DNA from: Knoellia sp. S7-12
GTDB taxonomy: Bacteria; Actinomycetota; Actinomycetes; Actinomycetales; Dermatophilaceae
NCBI RefSeq assembly: GCF_040518285.1
Contig: NZ_CP155449.1
Span: 558,001-622,000 of the forward strand
Direction of reading: 5' to 3'
Length of the DNA stretch: 64,000 nt
Both the position numbers and the translations under genes were made by a program. Shown piece by piece: positions 34,389 to 44,210 of this stretch (the first letter of the stretch is position 1; each line of letters begins with the position of its first letter). The notes under the pieces are model-generated. The model saw nothing but the letters and a program-made list of their open reading frames with translations. It was not told where the DNA came from and ran no database searches.

Positions 34389-36755
34389 GTGAGCACCGCC
34401 CTGTATCGCCGCTACCGCCCCGAGACGTTCGTCGACGTCATCGGGCAGGAGCACGTGACCGAGCCGCTCATGCAGGCACTGCGCACCGAGCGCGTCAACC
34501 ACGCCTATCTCTTCAGCGGGCCGCGTGGTTGTGGCAAGACGACGAGCGCCCGCATCCTCGCGCGCTGCCTCAACTGCGAGCAGGGCCCGACACCGATCCC
34601 GTGCGGTGAGTGCGACTCGTGCGTGGCCCTGGCCCGCGGCGGCGCCGGCACCGTTGACGTCATCGAGATCGACGCAGCCAGCCACGGTGGTGTCGACGAC
34701 GCGCGTGACCTGCGCGAACGCGCCAGCTATGGGCCGGCGCAGAGCCGCTACAAGATCTACATCATCGACGAGGCGCACATGGTGACGCCGCAGGGCTTCA
34801 ACGCGCTGCTCAAGATCGTCGAGGAGCCGCCCGAGCACGTGAAGTTCATCTTTGCGACGACCGAGCCCGAAAAGGTCATCGGCACGATCCGGTCGCGCAC
34901 CCACCACTACCCCTTCCGGTTGGTGCCCCCGGGGCAGCTCACCGAATACATGGAGAAGCTCTGCGTCTCCGAGAAGGTCGCAGTGGCGCCGGGTGTCCTG
35001 TCGTTCGTCGTGCGCGCCGGTGGCGGGTCCGTGCGTGACTCGCTGTCCGTGCTCGACCAGCTCATCGCCGGGTCTGGGCCCGAGGGGCTCACCTATGAGT
35101 CGGCGGCATCGCTCCTGGGTTTCACCGACAGCGAGCTGCTCGACGCCGCGATCGACGCGTTCGCCGCAGGTGATGGTGCTGGCGCGTTCTCGTCGATCGA
35201 GCGGGTCATCGAGACCGGGCTCGACCCGCGCCGCTACATCGAGGACCTGCTGGAGCGGCTGCGTGACCTCATCGTCGTTGCGGCTGTGCCCGATGGCGCC
35301 TCGGCCGTGCTGCGTGCCCTCCCGCCGGACCAGCTCGAGCGGATGCGCCAGCAGGCGGCTGCGTTCGGCCCCGGCGCGCTCTCGCGGGCGGCCGACATCG
35401 TCAACGCCGGACTCTCCGAGATGACCGGCGCCACCGCACCTCGCCTCCAGCTCGAGCTCATCGCCGCGCGCCTTCTCCTGCCGGCTGCCGCCGGAGAAGC
35501 GGGGTATGCCGCCCGCCTCGATCGGCTCGAACGTCGCCTCGACGTCGGCGGAGTCCCGACCGGAGCGGCTGCGTCGCCGCCGTCCGCTCCGGTGCGCCAG
35601 CAGAGCCAGCCCACTCAGTCGAGCCAGCCGGCGCAGCAGGCTCCGCCCGTCCAACAGGCTCCCCCGGCGCCGCAGCAGCGGCCGGTCGAGCAGTCGCAGC
35701 CCGTCGCACCTGCGGTGCAACCGTCGAGCCAGCCCGACCGCCAACCGCCGCAGCACACGGCGCCCGCTTCCGCTCCCGCCTCTGTCGTTCCCGCATCTGT
35801 CGTTCCCGCGCGACCGGTCGACGAGCCTCCTGAGTTGGACGAGCCGGAGTTCATCGAGCCCGAGCAGCCGTCCCGAGACTCTCAGCGAGCGCCGGAGACA
35901 CAGCAGTCCGCTCCTCAGGCTCCCGTCTTCCAGGCGCCCCCTCAGCAGCAGTCGCCGTCACCGCAGCAGCAGCAGGCCCCGGTCGACACCCCGCCTCCGT
36001 CGATCGCCCCCGCGCGGAGCGGAGGCCTCGACACGGCTGCGATCCGGCGGTCATGGCCCGACGTCCTCGCCAAGGTCTTCGAGCTCCGGCGCACGACCTG
36101 GACCTTCGTGTCCGAGCACGCCCAGGTCATTGACTACGACGGTGAGCGCCTGCTTCTGGGCATCTCGACCACCGGTCTGGCCAACACGTTCCGTCGCGGT
36201 CCGCACGCGACCTACGTCCAGCAGGCCCTCATCGACGTCCTCGGCATCGACACCCGCGTCGAGGGCGTGCCAGCCGACGGTTCCGCGCCGGCCGGCGGTG
36301 TCCCCGGGGTGGCGACGATCGACCCCAGCCGACCCGACCCCGTCCCCGCGCCCCGGCAGGAGCAGGCCCGCCCCGCGCAGACCCAGCAGTCAGCTCAGGA
36401 GCGTGCCGTTGCCAACGGTGCGGCAGCGCAAGGTGAGTCGGACCGCGCAGGTGAGCCGGCGGCATACACGCCGAGTCAGCCGCCCACGACGCAAGCCGAG
36501 TGGGGGAGCGGACCTGCCGGCAGCGCGACCGCGCCCGACTGGGCCAGCGCATCCGGCAACGCTGACGCGGCGGTCAGCCCCTTCGCCCGTGCCAAGGAAG
36601 CCGTGGCGTCCGAGCCCGACCCCGACGAGCCCCCCGTGGCCGACGACTCGGCGCGCAGGGACGACGACGAAGACATCGAAGGCCTCGGGGAGGTTGGTGT
36701 CCCCGTGATCGAGCGCGTCCTCGGTGGGACAGTCATTCACGAAGAGGACGCATGA
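34389..36755 (+). CDS. dnaX: DNA polymerase III gamma/tau subunit
   Basis: 788 residues. GTG 34389 gives the standard N-terminus STALYRRYRPETFVDVIGQ. Walker A GPRGCGKTT is at residues 44-52; the zinc module is CLNCEQ and CGECDSC; Walker B is YIIDEAHMV; the sensor 1 region is FIFATTEPEKV. This is the clamp-loader ATPase. After about residue 390 comes a 180-residue Pro/Gln-rich linker, then a tau-like C-terminal domain beginning near RRSWPDVLAKVFELRRTTW. No slippery A/T run for a gamma-producing frameshift was seen. It overlaps the acyltransferase gene by ATGA. Confidence 0.96.
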   Translation: MSTALYRRYRPETFVDVIGQEHVTEPLMQALRTERVNHAYLFSGPRGCGKTTSARILARCLNCEQGPTPIPCGECDSCVALARGGAGTVDVIEIDAASHGGVDDARDLRERASYGPAQSRYKIYIIDEAHMVTPQGFNALLKIVEEPPEHVKFIFATTEPEKVIGTIRSRTHHYPFRLVPPGQLTEYMEKLCVSEKVAVAPGVLSFVVRAGGGSVRDSLSVLDQLIAGSGPEGLTYESAASLLGFTDSELLDAAIDAFAAGDGAGAFSSIERVIETGLDPRRYIEDLLERLRDLIVVAAVPDGASAVLRALPPDQLERMRQQAAAFGPGALSRAADIVNAGLSEMTGATAPRLQLELIAARLLLPAAAGEAGYAARLDRLERRLDVGGVPTGAAASPPSAPVRQQSQPTQSSQPAQQAPPVQQAPPAPQQRPVEQSQPVAPAVQPSSQPDRQPPQHTAPASAPASVVPASVVPARPVDEPPELDEPEFIEPEQPSRDSQRAPETQQSAPQAPVFQAPPQQQSPSPQQQQAPVDTPPPSIAPARSGGLDTAAIRRSWPDVLAKVFELRRTTWTFVSEHAQVIDYDGERLLLGISTTGLANTFRRGPHATYVQQALIDVLGIDTRVEGVPADGSAPAGGVPGVATIDPSRPDPVPAPRQEQARPAQTQQSAQERAVANGAAAQGESDRAGEPAAYTPSQPPTTQAEWGSGPAGSATAPDWASASGNADAAVSPFARAKEAVASEPDPDEPPVADDSARRDDDEDIEGLGEVGVPVIERVLGGTVIHEEDA

Positions 36756-37429
36756 ACACCTACTACTGGGTGGGTCGCACCGCCATGATGTCGCTCTCCC
36801 ACGCGATCTGGCGGCCCACGATTCTCGGCAAGGCCAACGTCCCCAAGGAGGGTGGCGTCCTCCTCGCGAGCAACCACCTGTCCTTCATCGACAGCTTCGC
36901 CATCCCCGTCGCTGCGCCGCGCAAGGTGTCGTTCCTTGCGAAGCACGAATACTTCACGGGGACTGGCCTGCGCGGTCGGTTCGTGCGTGGCTTCATGGAG
37001 GCTGGCGACGCCATCCCCGTCGACCGTGACAGTTCCCGGGGCGCCCAGGACTCTCTCGACCTCGCGCTCCAGGTGTTGCGCGACGGCAAGGCGTTCGGCA
37101 TCTATCCCGAGGGCACGCGCTCGCGCGACGGTCGGCTCTATCGCGGCAAGACGGGCGTCGCGTTCCTGTCCCTCACGGCTGGGGTGCCGGTGGTGCCGGT
37201 CGGCCTCATCGGGACCGACAAGGTCCAACCGGCCGACAAGCGTGGGTTGCACTACGCCGACGTCACCATCGCGTTCGGGACGCCGATCCTGCCTTCGGCG
37301 TATGCCGGCCTGCCCGCCGGTCGCGCTCGCCGCCAGCTCACCGACGACGTCATGGACGCGATCGCTGCCCTCACCGGACAAGAGCGCGCTGACGGCTACA
37401 ACGAGCGCCCCACCACCCACGAACTCTGA
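36752..37429 (+). CDS. lysophospholipid acyltransferase (PlsC/AGPAT family)
   Basis: 225 residues. The family's four blocks are visible: block I SNHLSFIDSFAIPV (an NHLSFID variant of NHxxxxD), block II GRFVRGFMEAGDAIPVDRD, block III FGIYPEGTRSRDG, and block IV GVPVVPVGLIGTDKV. It transfers an acyl chain to lysophosphatidic acid or a related lipid at the membrane. It stands directly between dnaX and recR, overlapping dnaX by four bases, in the position where ybaB is usual. Confidence 0.9.
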   Translation: MNTYYWVGRTAMMSLSHAIWRPTILGKANVPKEGGVLLASNHLSFIDSFAIPVAAPRKVSFLAKHEYFTGTGLRGRFVRGFMEAGDAIPVDRDSSRGAQDSLDLALQVLRDGKAFGIYPEGTRSRDGRLYRGKTGVAFLSLTAGVPVVPVGLIGTDKVQPADKRGLHYADVTIAFGTPILPSAYAGLPAGRARRQLTDDVMDAIAALTGQERADGYNERPTTHEL

Positions 37430-37474
37430 GCCGTCGGACCCGCGCCCCAACTTTTGCTCCCCATGAGGGAATCG

Positions 37475-37511
37475 GGTGGGACCGGAGGGCGAATAACCCT
37501 CCGGACCCACC
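37475..37511 (+). terminator. hairpin between acyltransferase gene and recR
   Basis: Arms 37475-37489 and 37497-37511, GC-rich, pair around the loop CGAATAA with one A-A mismatch. It lies 45 bases after the acyltransferase stop and ahead of the recR promoter. Confidence 0.65.
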
Positions 37512-37570
37512 AGGTTTCCTCCGGATGCCATCCCTCCCGCGCGGCGGGCGCCAGTGACGGTCGGGTGGCC

Positions 37571-37576
37571 TAGGCT
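37571..37576 (+). promoter_or_regulatory. -10-like TAGGCT before recR
   Basis: TAGGCT ends 6 bases before GTG 37583, the same arrangement as at several other starts in this window. Confidence 0.45.
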
Positions 37577-37582
37577 CATGGT

Positions 37583-38182
37583 GTGTACGAAGGCGCTGTG
37601 CAGGACCTCATCGACGAACTCGGACGACTCCCGGGCGTCGGTCCCAAGAGCGCGCAGCGGATCGCCTTCCACCTGCTCACCCAGGACGCGGTCGACGTCC
37701 AGCGACTCGTCGACGCCCTGACCCAGGTCAAGGTCAAGGTGCGCTTCTGCGTGACCTGCTTCAACATCGCCGAGTCCGAGCAGTGCCGCATCTGCGCTGA
37801 CCCCCGCCGCGACCTGACCAAGATCTGTGTCGTCGAGGAGCCCAAGGACGTCGTCGCCATCGAGCGCACCCGCGAGTTCCGAGGTCGCTACCACGTGCTG
37901 GGTGGTGCGATCAGCCCCATCGACGGCATCGGCCCCGACGACCTGACCTTCCGTGAGCTGATGACCCGCCTCGCGAGCTCTGAGGTCACCGAGATCATCA
38001 TCGCGACCGACCCCAACCTCGAAGGGGAGGCGACGGCGAGCTATCTCGCGCGCTTCCTCAAGGGCATGGAGATCCGGGTCACCCGCCTCGCCTCCGGTCT
38101 GCCCGTGGGAGGCGACCTTGAGTACGCCGATGAGGTCACCCTCGGCCGCGCCTTCGAAGGACGGAGACTGCTCGATGCCTGA
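37583..38182 (+). CDS. recR: recombination mediator protein RecR
   Basis: 199 residues, the usual length. It begins [20 protein letters not shown] with the helix-hairpin-helix motif; the zinc finger is [16 protein letters not shown]; the TOPRIM domain starts [16 protein letters not shown] and has [19 protein letters not shown] and [19 protein letters not shown]. With RecF and RecO it loads RecA at gaps. The DUF5063 gene starts 8 bases inside its end. Confidence 0.97.
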   Translation: MYEGAVQDLIDELGRLPGVGPKSAQRIAFHLLTQDAVDVQRLVDALTQVKVKVRFCVTCFNIAESEQCRICADPRRDLTKICVVEEPKDVVAIERTREFRGRYHVLGGAISPIDGIGPDDLTFRELMTRLASSEVTEIIIATDPNLEGEATASYLARFLKGMEIRVTRLASGLPVGGDLEYADEVTLGRAFEGRRLLDA

Positions 38183-38786
38183 CCAGGTCACGCCCGAAAC
38201 AGCTGCCGCCTCGGGAGCCGCCGACCCCGAACTTCTCTCGGACCTGCGCGCACTCGCGGCCGACTCGGCCGCCGAGGCCCGGACCTACTTGGCCACCGTC
38301 AGTGACATCGCTTCCGGTGCCAATCCCGCGGCAGCACTCCCGCTCGGACTGCTGGCCCTGTCGCAGGTGCTGGTGATGGGGGCCCGTCTCGGCGCGATCG
38401 AGGACATCGTGCCGGAGGACCGGTTCGAGGTGGACCCGGGCCCGGACGTCGAGCTCGACCCGTTGCGTGAGAACCTCAGCAACCTCCTCGAGGGCCTCGA
38501 TGACTACGCGGATGTCGTTGACCCCGTCACGGAGCCCCAGCTCACGACCGGTTCGCTGTCCAACGACCTGACCGTCGTCGCGTCGGCCCTCGCCCACGGC
38601 CTGCGTCACCACGAGGAGGGCCGCATCCTCGAAGCCCTCTGGTGGTGGCAGTTCAGCTATCTCTCCGACTGGGGCGAGCGGGCCGCCAGTGCCCTGCGGG
38701 TTCTCCAGGCGCTGCTCGCGCACATCCGTCTCGATGCCGACGCCGATGCCGTCGCCGAGGCAGAGTTCGACGCCCTCCACCCATAG
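38175..38786 (+). CDS. DUF5063 domain-containing protein
   Basis: 203 residues, acidic, alpha-helical, no membrane segment. ATG 38175 overlaps the recR stop. The central region [20 protein letters not shown] and [20 protein letters not shown] is the recognisable DUF5063 block, found next to recR in many actinobacteria. The C-terminus is Ala/Asp-rich. Function unknown; conservation of position suggests a link with recR or dnaX. Confidence 0.85.
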   Translation: MPDQVTPETAAASGAADPELLSDLRALAADSAAEARTYLATVSDIASGANPAAALPLGLLALSQVLVMGARLGAIEDIVPEDRFEVDPGPDVELDPLRENLSNLLEGLDDYADVVDPVTEPQLTTGSLSNDLTVVASALAHGLRHHEEGRILEALWWWQFSYLSDWGERAASALRVLQALLAHIRLDADADAVAEAEFDALHP

Positions 38787-38861
38787 GCGAAGGGGCAGGT
38801 GGTCAGTGGGCCACCCGTCATGGATGTGGACGCTGCGCCCCCGAAGTGCCACCGTTGACCC

Positions 38862-40247
38862 ATGACGCGGACCCTCGAAGCCGACTACCTGGTGGTGGGT
38901 GCGGGCGCCATGGGGATGGCGTTCTGTGATGCGGTCATCGACCACTCCGACGCGCGCATGGTGCTGGTCGACCGACGCCACGGCGTGGGAGGTCACTGGC
39001 TTGAGGCGTACCCCTTCGTCCGGCTCCACCAGTCGTCTGCGTTCTACGGTGTTGCGTCGACGCTGCTCGGGGGCGGCAAACTGCAGGAGAGTGGACCCGA
39101 GGCAGGGCTCCAGGAGCGCGCGACCCAGTCCGAGATCACTGCCTACTACGCACGGGCGCTGGACCGGATGGTGCAGTCGGGGCGCCTCGAGTTCTTCCCG
39201 AACAGCGACCACGTCGGCGACCGCACTGTCGTGTCGCGCATCTCGGGCGACCGCTTCGAGGTCCCCGCGTCGTGCCGGATCGTCAATGCTCACTATCTGG
39301 CGCCCAGCATCCCAGCTGAGAAGCCGGCGCCGTTCGACGTCGGCGACGGCGCTCGAGTGCTGCCCGTCAACGACCTCGCTCGTCTGGACGAGGCGCCGAG
39401 TGAGTATGTCGTCGTCGGTTCGGGCAAGACCGCGACCGACGCGTGCATCTGGTTGCTGGCGCGAGGCGTCGACCCGGACACCATCTGCTGGGTTCGGCCC
39501 CGCGAGCCGTGGATGTTCAACCGGGCACGCGTCCAGCCGGACCCGGCGATTTTCATCGACCTCGCCGCCGACATCATGCAGGCGGCCGCGTCAGCGAGAA
39601 CGGTCGAGGACCTGTTCCTTCGCATGGAGGACGCCGACGTGATGATGCGGATCGATCGCTCCCTTGCGCCGACGATGGCCAAGGCACCCACCCTGGCGAA
39701 GTGGGAGCTCGATCAGCTGCGAACCCTGGAGAACGTCGTGCGCCGCGGGCACATCGAGGCCGCTGAACGGGGCCGACTGCGATTCGCCGACGGGTCCGTC
39801 GGCGTGGCAGACGACGCGATCGTGGTGCACTGCGCGGCGGACGGACTGAAGTATCCCCCTCTCGTCCCGGTGTGGCGGCCCGACGTCATCACGCTGCAAC
39901 CGATCAGGTCCGGCTTCCCCGCCTTCGGAGCGGCGATCATCGGCTACGTCGAGGCGACCCGGCCGCACGACGACGAGAAGAACAGGCTCTGCCCGCCGTC
40001 GAACTACGGCAACTCGATGACCGACTGGGCGCGCATGGTCTTTCGCGGCACGCGCGCGACCATGTCCTTCTCGGCGGAGCCTGACATCAAGGCGTGGGCG
40101 GACGGCGTGGCCCTCAACCCGTCGCGTGTCCCCGCGGGCTATCCAGCGTCTCCCGTGCTGGACGACGCCCGCGAGCGCCTCGCGACCCACACACCGTCGG
40201 GGATGTCGCGCCTCGCGGAACTGGGCGCGCCCACGGACATGCAGTAG
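38862..40247 (+). CDS. NAD(P)/FAD-dependent monooxygenase-like flavoprotein
   Basis: 461 residues. Two Rossmann motifs: VVGAGAMGMAF near residue 10 for FAD, and VVVGSGKTATDACIW near residue 185 for NAD(P). Between them is GGHWLEAYPFVRLHQSSAFY, which fits flavin monooxygenase-like enzymes. Substrate unknown. The 3' end is notable: the last codons and stop form the left arm of an inverted-repeat element (40225-40329), so the C-terminal GAPTDMQ is encoded by the repeat. Confidence 0.8.
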   Translation: MTRTLEADYLVVGAGAMGMAFCDAVIDHSDARMVLVDRRHGVGGHWLEAYPFVRLHQSSAFYGVASTLLGGGKLQESGPEAGLQERATQSEITAYYARALDRMVQSGRLEFFPNSDHVGDRTVVSRISGDRFEVPASCRIVNAHYLAPSIPAEKPAPFDVGDGARVLPVNDLARLDEAPSEYVVVGSGKTATDACIWLLARGVDPDTICWVRPREPWMFNRARVQPDPAIFIDLAADIMQAAASARTVEDLFLRMEDADVMMRIDRSLAPTMAKAPTLAKWELDQLRTLENVVRRGHIEAAERGRLRFADGSVGVADDAIVVHCAADGLKYPPLVPVWRPDVITLQPIRSGFPAFGAAIIGYVEATRPHDDEKNRLCPPSNYGNSMTDWARMVFRGTRATMSFSAEPDIKAWADGVALNPSRVPAGYPASPVLDDARERLATHTPSGMSRLAELGAPTDMQ

Positions 40248-40329
40248 CGCCTGCAGTAGTCGTCGGCACGGCGCACCCCGAGCACACGGACGTGCCCAAC
40301 CGACGGGCACTGCATGTCCATTGGCCCGC
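40225..40329. repeat. about 105-bp inverted-repeat element, copy C
   Basis: Left arm 40225-40246, right arm 40308-40329, matching at 18 of 22 positions, loop 61 bases. The arms contain the shared core GGACATGCAGT. Same family as 62094-62193 and 63141-63239. It overlaps the stop of the flavoprotein gene. Confidence 0.8.
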
Positions 40330-40447
40330 AGCAAGGCCGAGGTGGGCGACCGGCATACGGGCGTGAGTTCGACAACTCAACCCCGTCGTTAGACTCGCTG
40401 GCGACCGCTCAACCGACCCCGCGACCTCACCGCATGGGAGTGCAGAC

Positions 40448-41722
<1,275 letters not shown>

Positions 41723-41749
41723 CAGTTGACGCACAGGGGGGATGACCGT

Positions 41750-42820
41750 ATGACCGTTGTGACACCACCCGCGCCGACGCTCGCCATCGTCGGCGCCACC
41801 GGGGCCGTGGGCACCGTCGTGCTCGACGTGCTGCCCATGCGGCGCCACATCTGGGGGCAGGTGCGCCTTGCCGCTGCGGTCGAGGACGTCGGTTCCGTAT
41901 GCCGTGTGGCCGGCGAAGACCTCACCGTCGAGGCCCTGACGCCGGAGTTCTTCGACGGCGTCGATGTCGCTGTCGTCGACATCCCACCAGAGCTCTCGGC
42001 CAAGTGGGCCGCGATCGCTGTCGAACGCGGTGTCATCGTCATCGACAACAGTCCGACGTTCCGTCGCGACCCTGACGTGCCGCTCGTCGTCCCCGAAATC
42101 AATCCGGAGGCAGTGAACGACCGGCCCAAGGGCGTCATCGCCAACCCCGGCGCCACGGTGATGACGATGATCGACGTCCTCGCCGTGCTGCACGAGAGGT
42201 GGCAACTCACCGAACTCGTCGTCACGAGTTTCCAGGCGGCATCGGGGCTCGGGCGGGCCGGCATGAGTCGGCTTCATGACGAGATTGCCGTCGTCGCTGG
42301 GGACCGCGAGCTCGGGATGCGCCCGGGTGACGTGCGTCGGGCGATCGACCACGAGCTCGGCCCGAGCATGTTTGGCGGTCCGCTGGCCCTCAACGTTCTC
42401 CCGTTCGCGGGTTCGCACGTGGGTGACGGGTGGAGCTCGGAGGAGTCCAAGATCCGTCAGGAGACCCGCAAGATCCTCGACATGCCCGACCTCAAGGTGT
42501 CGGCGACCTGTGTGCGGGTGCCGGTCGTGTCCACGCACTCGGTGTCGGTCCATGCGACGTTCGCAAAGTCGATCACCGTGGCCAAGGCACGGCAGGCCCT
42601 CGTCGAGGCACCGGCGGTCGTGGTCATGGACGATCCGGACCACGGCGAGTTCCCCACCCCGGTCGACATCGTGGGTGCCGACCCGCGTTTCGTCGGTCGG
42701 ATGCGTCAGGCCATCGACTTCCCGCGCACCCTTGACCTGTTCGTCTGCGGTGACAACCTGCGCAAGGGGGCGGCCCTCAACATGCTGCAGACCGCCGAGC
42801 TCGTCGCCGCCACCCTCTGA
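41750..42820 (+). CDS. asd: aspartate-semialdehyde dehydrogenase
   Basis: 356 residues. ATG 41750 with AGGGGGGATG upstream; the in-frame TTG 41726 is less likely. NADP-binding IVGATGAVGTVVLDVLPMR is at the N-terminus. DNSPTFRRDPDVPLVVPEIN is the usual block. The expected catalytic Cys position reads IANPGATVMTMI, where most enzymes have NPNCxT, so the Cys appears to be missing and replaced by Gly-Ala. FQAASGLGRAGM and SVSVHATFAKSITVAKARQAL are present. Catalyses the step after LysC if active. Confidence 0.88.
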   Translation: MTVVTPPAPTLAIVGATGAVGTVVLDVLPMRRHIWGQVRLAAAVEDVGSVCRVAGEDLTVEALTPEFFDGVDVAVVDIPPELSAKWAAIAVERGVIVIDNSPTFRRDPDVPLVVPEINPEAVNDRPKGVIANPGATVMTMIDVLAVLHERWQLTELVVTSFQAASGLGRAGMSRLHDEIAVVAGDRELGMRPGDVRRAIDHELGPSMFGGPLALNVLPFAGSHVGDGWSSEESKIRQETRKILDMPDLKVSATCVRVPVVSTHSVSVHATFAKSITVAKARQALVEAPAVVVMDDPDHGEFPTPVDIVGADPRFVGRMRQAIDFPRTLDLFVCGDNLRKGAALNMLQTAELVAATL

Positions 42821-42833
42821 CCCACCACTTGTG

Positions 42834-42898
42834 CGACTGATTGCCCGTTCGGCCAGTTCGTCGCTGCGCTCCTCAGTGGCCGAACGGGCAATAAGTCG
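42834..42898. terminator. strong hairpin after asd
   Basis: Arms of 22 bases (42834-42855 and 42877-42898) match at 21 positions around a 21-base loop, starting 14 bases after the asd stop. A likely terminator or mRNA-end stabiliser for lysC-asd. Confidence 0.75.
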
Positions 42899-43117
42899 GT
42901 GTGGGTGGGCTGCGTGACACCGACGTGACCTCGTGGCCAACCGCAGTCCATGTGCGTCTGTCACCGTGCGCAGCAGATGGGGCGGCAGTGTTCGGGTCAG
43001 CGACGATCTCGATCTGGTGACGGTCTTCGGCGTGTTACTAGTGTGACGGGTGTGACTCATGGTGCAATTCCCTCAGCGGTTGTGGGACCGCTGTCGCAGG
43101 TCGAGCCTTGAGGAGGC

Positions 43118-44113
43118 GTGGTGTTCAGGAAGCAGGGATCAGAGCCCGAGCGTTCGCCTCTGCCGGTGCGCGCCGTCTCCGCGGCAAGTGACCTCGCTCG
43201 CCGCAGTGTCGGCATGACGCGCGACACCGTGCACAAGGAGCTCCTCGAGCGGGCCAAGTCCCAAGAGGCGATGAGCGACGAGCAGATCTGGCGCCGCTAC
43301 CAGTTCCGCCATCTCGCAGCGTTCGTCACCATCCCGGCCCTGCTGCTCGGCACGGCCAGCATCGCGACGGCCTATGGCACAGGCCTCCTGACCAGTGACC
43401 CGAAGCCGGCGGCCTGCGAACCCGTCGTCGTCCTCGCCCCCGCGCCCGGGTCCTTCAAGGTCAAGGTCCTCAACTCCTCCGGTGTGAACGGCGCGGGTCA
43501 GGTGGTGGGTCGTGACCTGTCCCGCCGTGGCTTCGTCGTCGGCGATGTCTCCACTGCTCCGCGCGGGCTCTATGTCAAGGCCCCGGCGCGGATCTATCAC
43601 GGCAAGGCGGGCCTCGACCAAGCCCTGCTGGTCGCTCAGACGATCGCTGGTTCCGAGCTCGAGTACGACGGCCGCGCAGGCACGGGCGTCGCGCTGGTCA
43701 TCGGTGCCGACTTCACGACGATGCTTCCGGCCCCGCCGCCCAAGCCACCGGAGCAGAAGTCCTACACGGTCAACGTCTACAACGCGACGTGGCGGGCGGG
43801 CCTGGCCAAGACCGCACTCAGCGAGCTCACCGCGCGTGGCTTCTCACCGGGCAAGCAGGGCAATGACCCGGACAAGTCGTTCCTGCCCAACGACGTTGCG
43901 GTCATCCGTCACGGGCCCGAGGCCGACCTTGCGGCCGAGCAGGTCGCTCGTCACATCAAGGGCGCTGTCCTCAGTGAGGTCCCGCGCGACAACATGATCA
44001 TCGACGTCGTCATCGGCAACAAGTTCGAGACCGTGACGCCGTTGGCGCAGATGCCCAAGAAACAGGTGACCCGCAAGGACCCGCCACACACGGTGTCCCG
44101 CCCCTGCAAGTGA
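43118..44113 (+). CDS. membrane-anchored protein with two LytR_C domains
   Basis: 331 residues. The start is one of two adjacent GTGs (43118/43121) after GAGGAGGC. A cytoplasmic N-terminal stretch of about 75 residues is followed by one membrane segment (FVTIPALLLGTASIATAYGT). Outside are two similar domains: FKVKVLNSSGVNGAGQVVGR and YTVNVYNATWRAGLAKTALS each start the LytR_C fold. LytR_C domains are found on LCP ligases and alone; they are thought to bind wall or glycan. There is no LCP catalytic domain here. Confidence 0.82.
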   Translation: MVFRKQGSEPERSPLPVRAVSAASDLARRSVGMTRDTVHKELLERAKSQEAMSDEQIWRRYQFRHLAAFVTIPALLLGTASIATAYGTGLLTSDPKPAACEPVVVLAPAPGSFKVKVLNSSGVNGAGQVVGRDLSRRGFVVGDVSTAPRGLYVKAPARIYHGKAGLDQALLVAQTIAGSELEYDGRAGTGVALVIGADFTTMLPAPPPKPPEQKSYTVNVYNATWRAGLAKTALSELTARGFSPGKQGNDPDKSFLPNDVAVIRHGPEADLAAEQVARHIKGAVLSEVPRDNMIIDVVIGNKFETVTPLAQMPKKQVTRKDPPHTVSRPCK

Positions 44114-44210
44114 TCTCGGGCGTCCACCTGTCGGTCGCGTCCTGCCTGTGTCCCCGGTCACACTGAGAGACTGAGCCCAGTTCGTCACCCGTGATCGAGG
44201 AGAGCAGTCC

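Noticed and set aside
34389-36755. Programmed frameshift in dnaX producing a short gamma form
   Set aside because: No A- or T-rich slippery run and no suitable downstream hairpin were seen near the expected position; the gene reads through as full-length tau.
42899-43117. Riboswitch or small RNA upstream of the LytR_C gene
   Set aside because: Several GTGAC-like words are present, but no structure matching a known class could be drawn.
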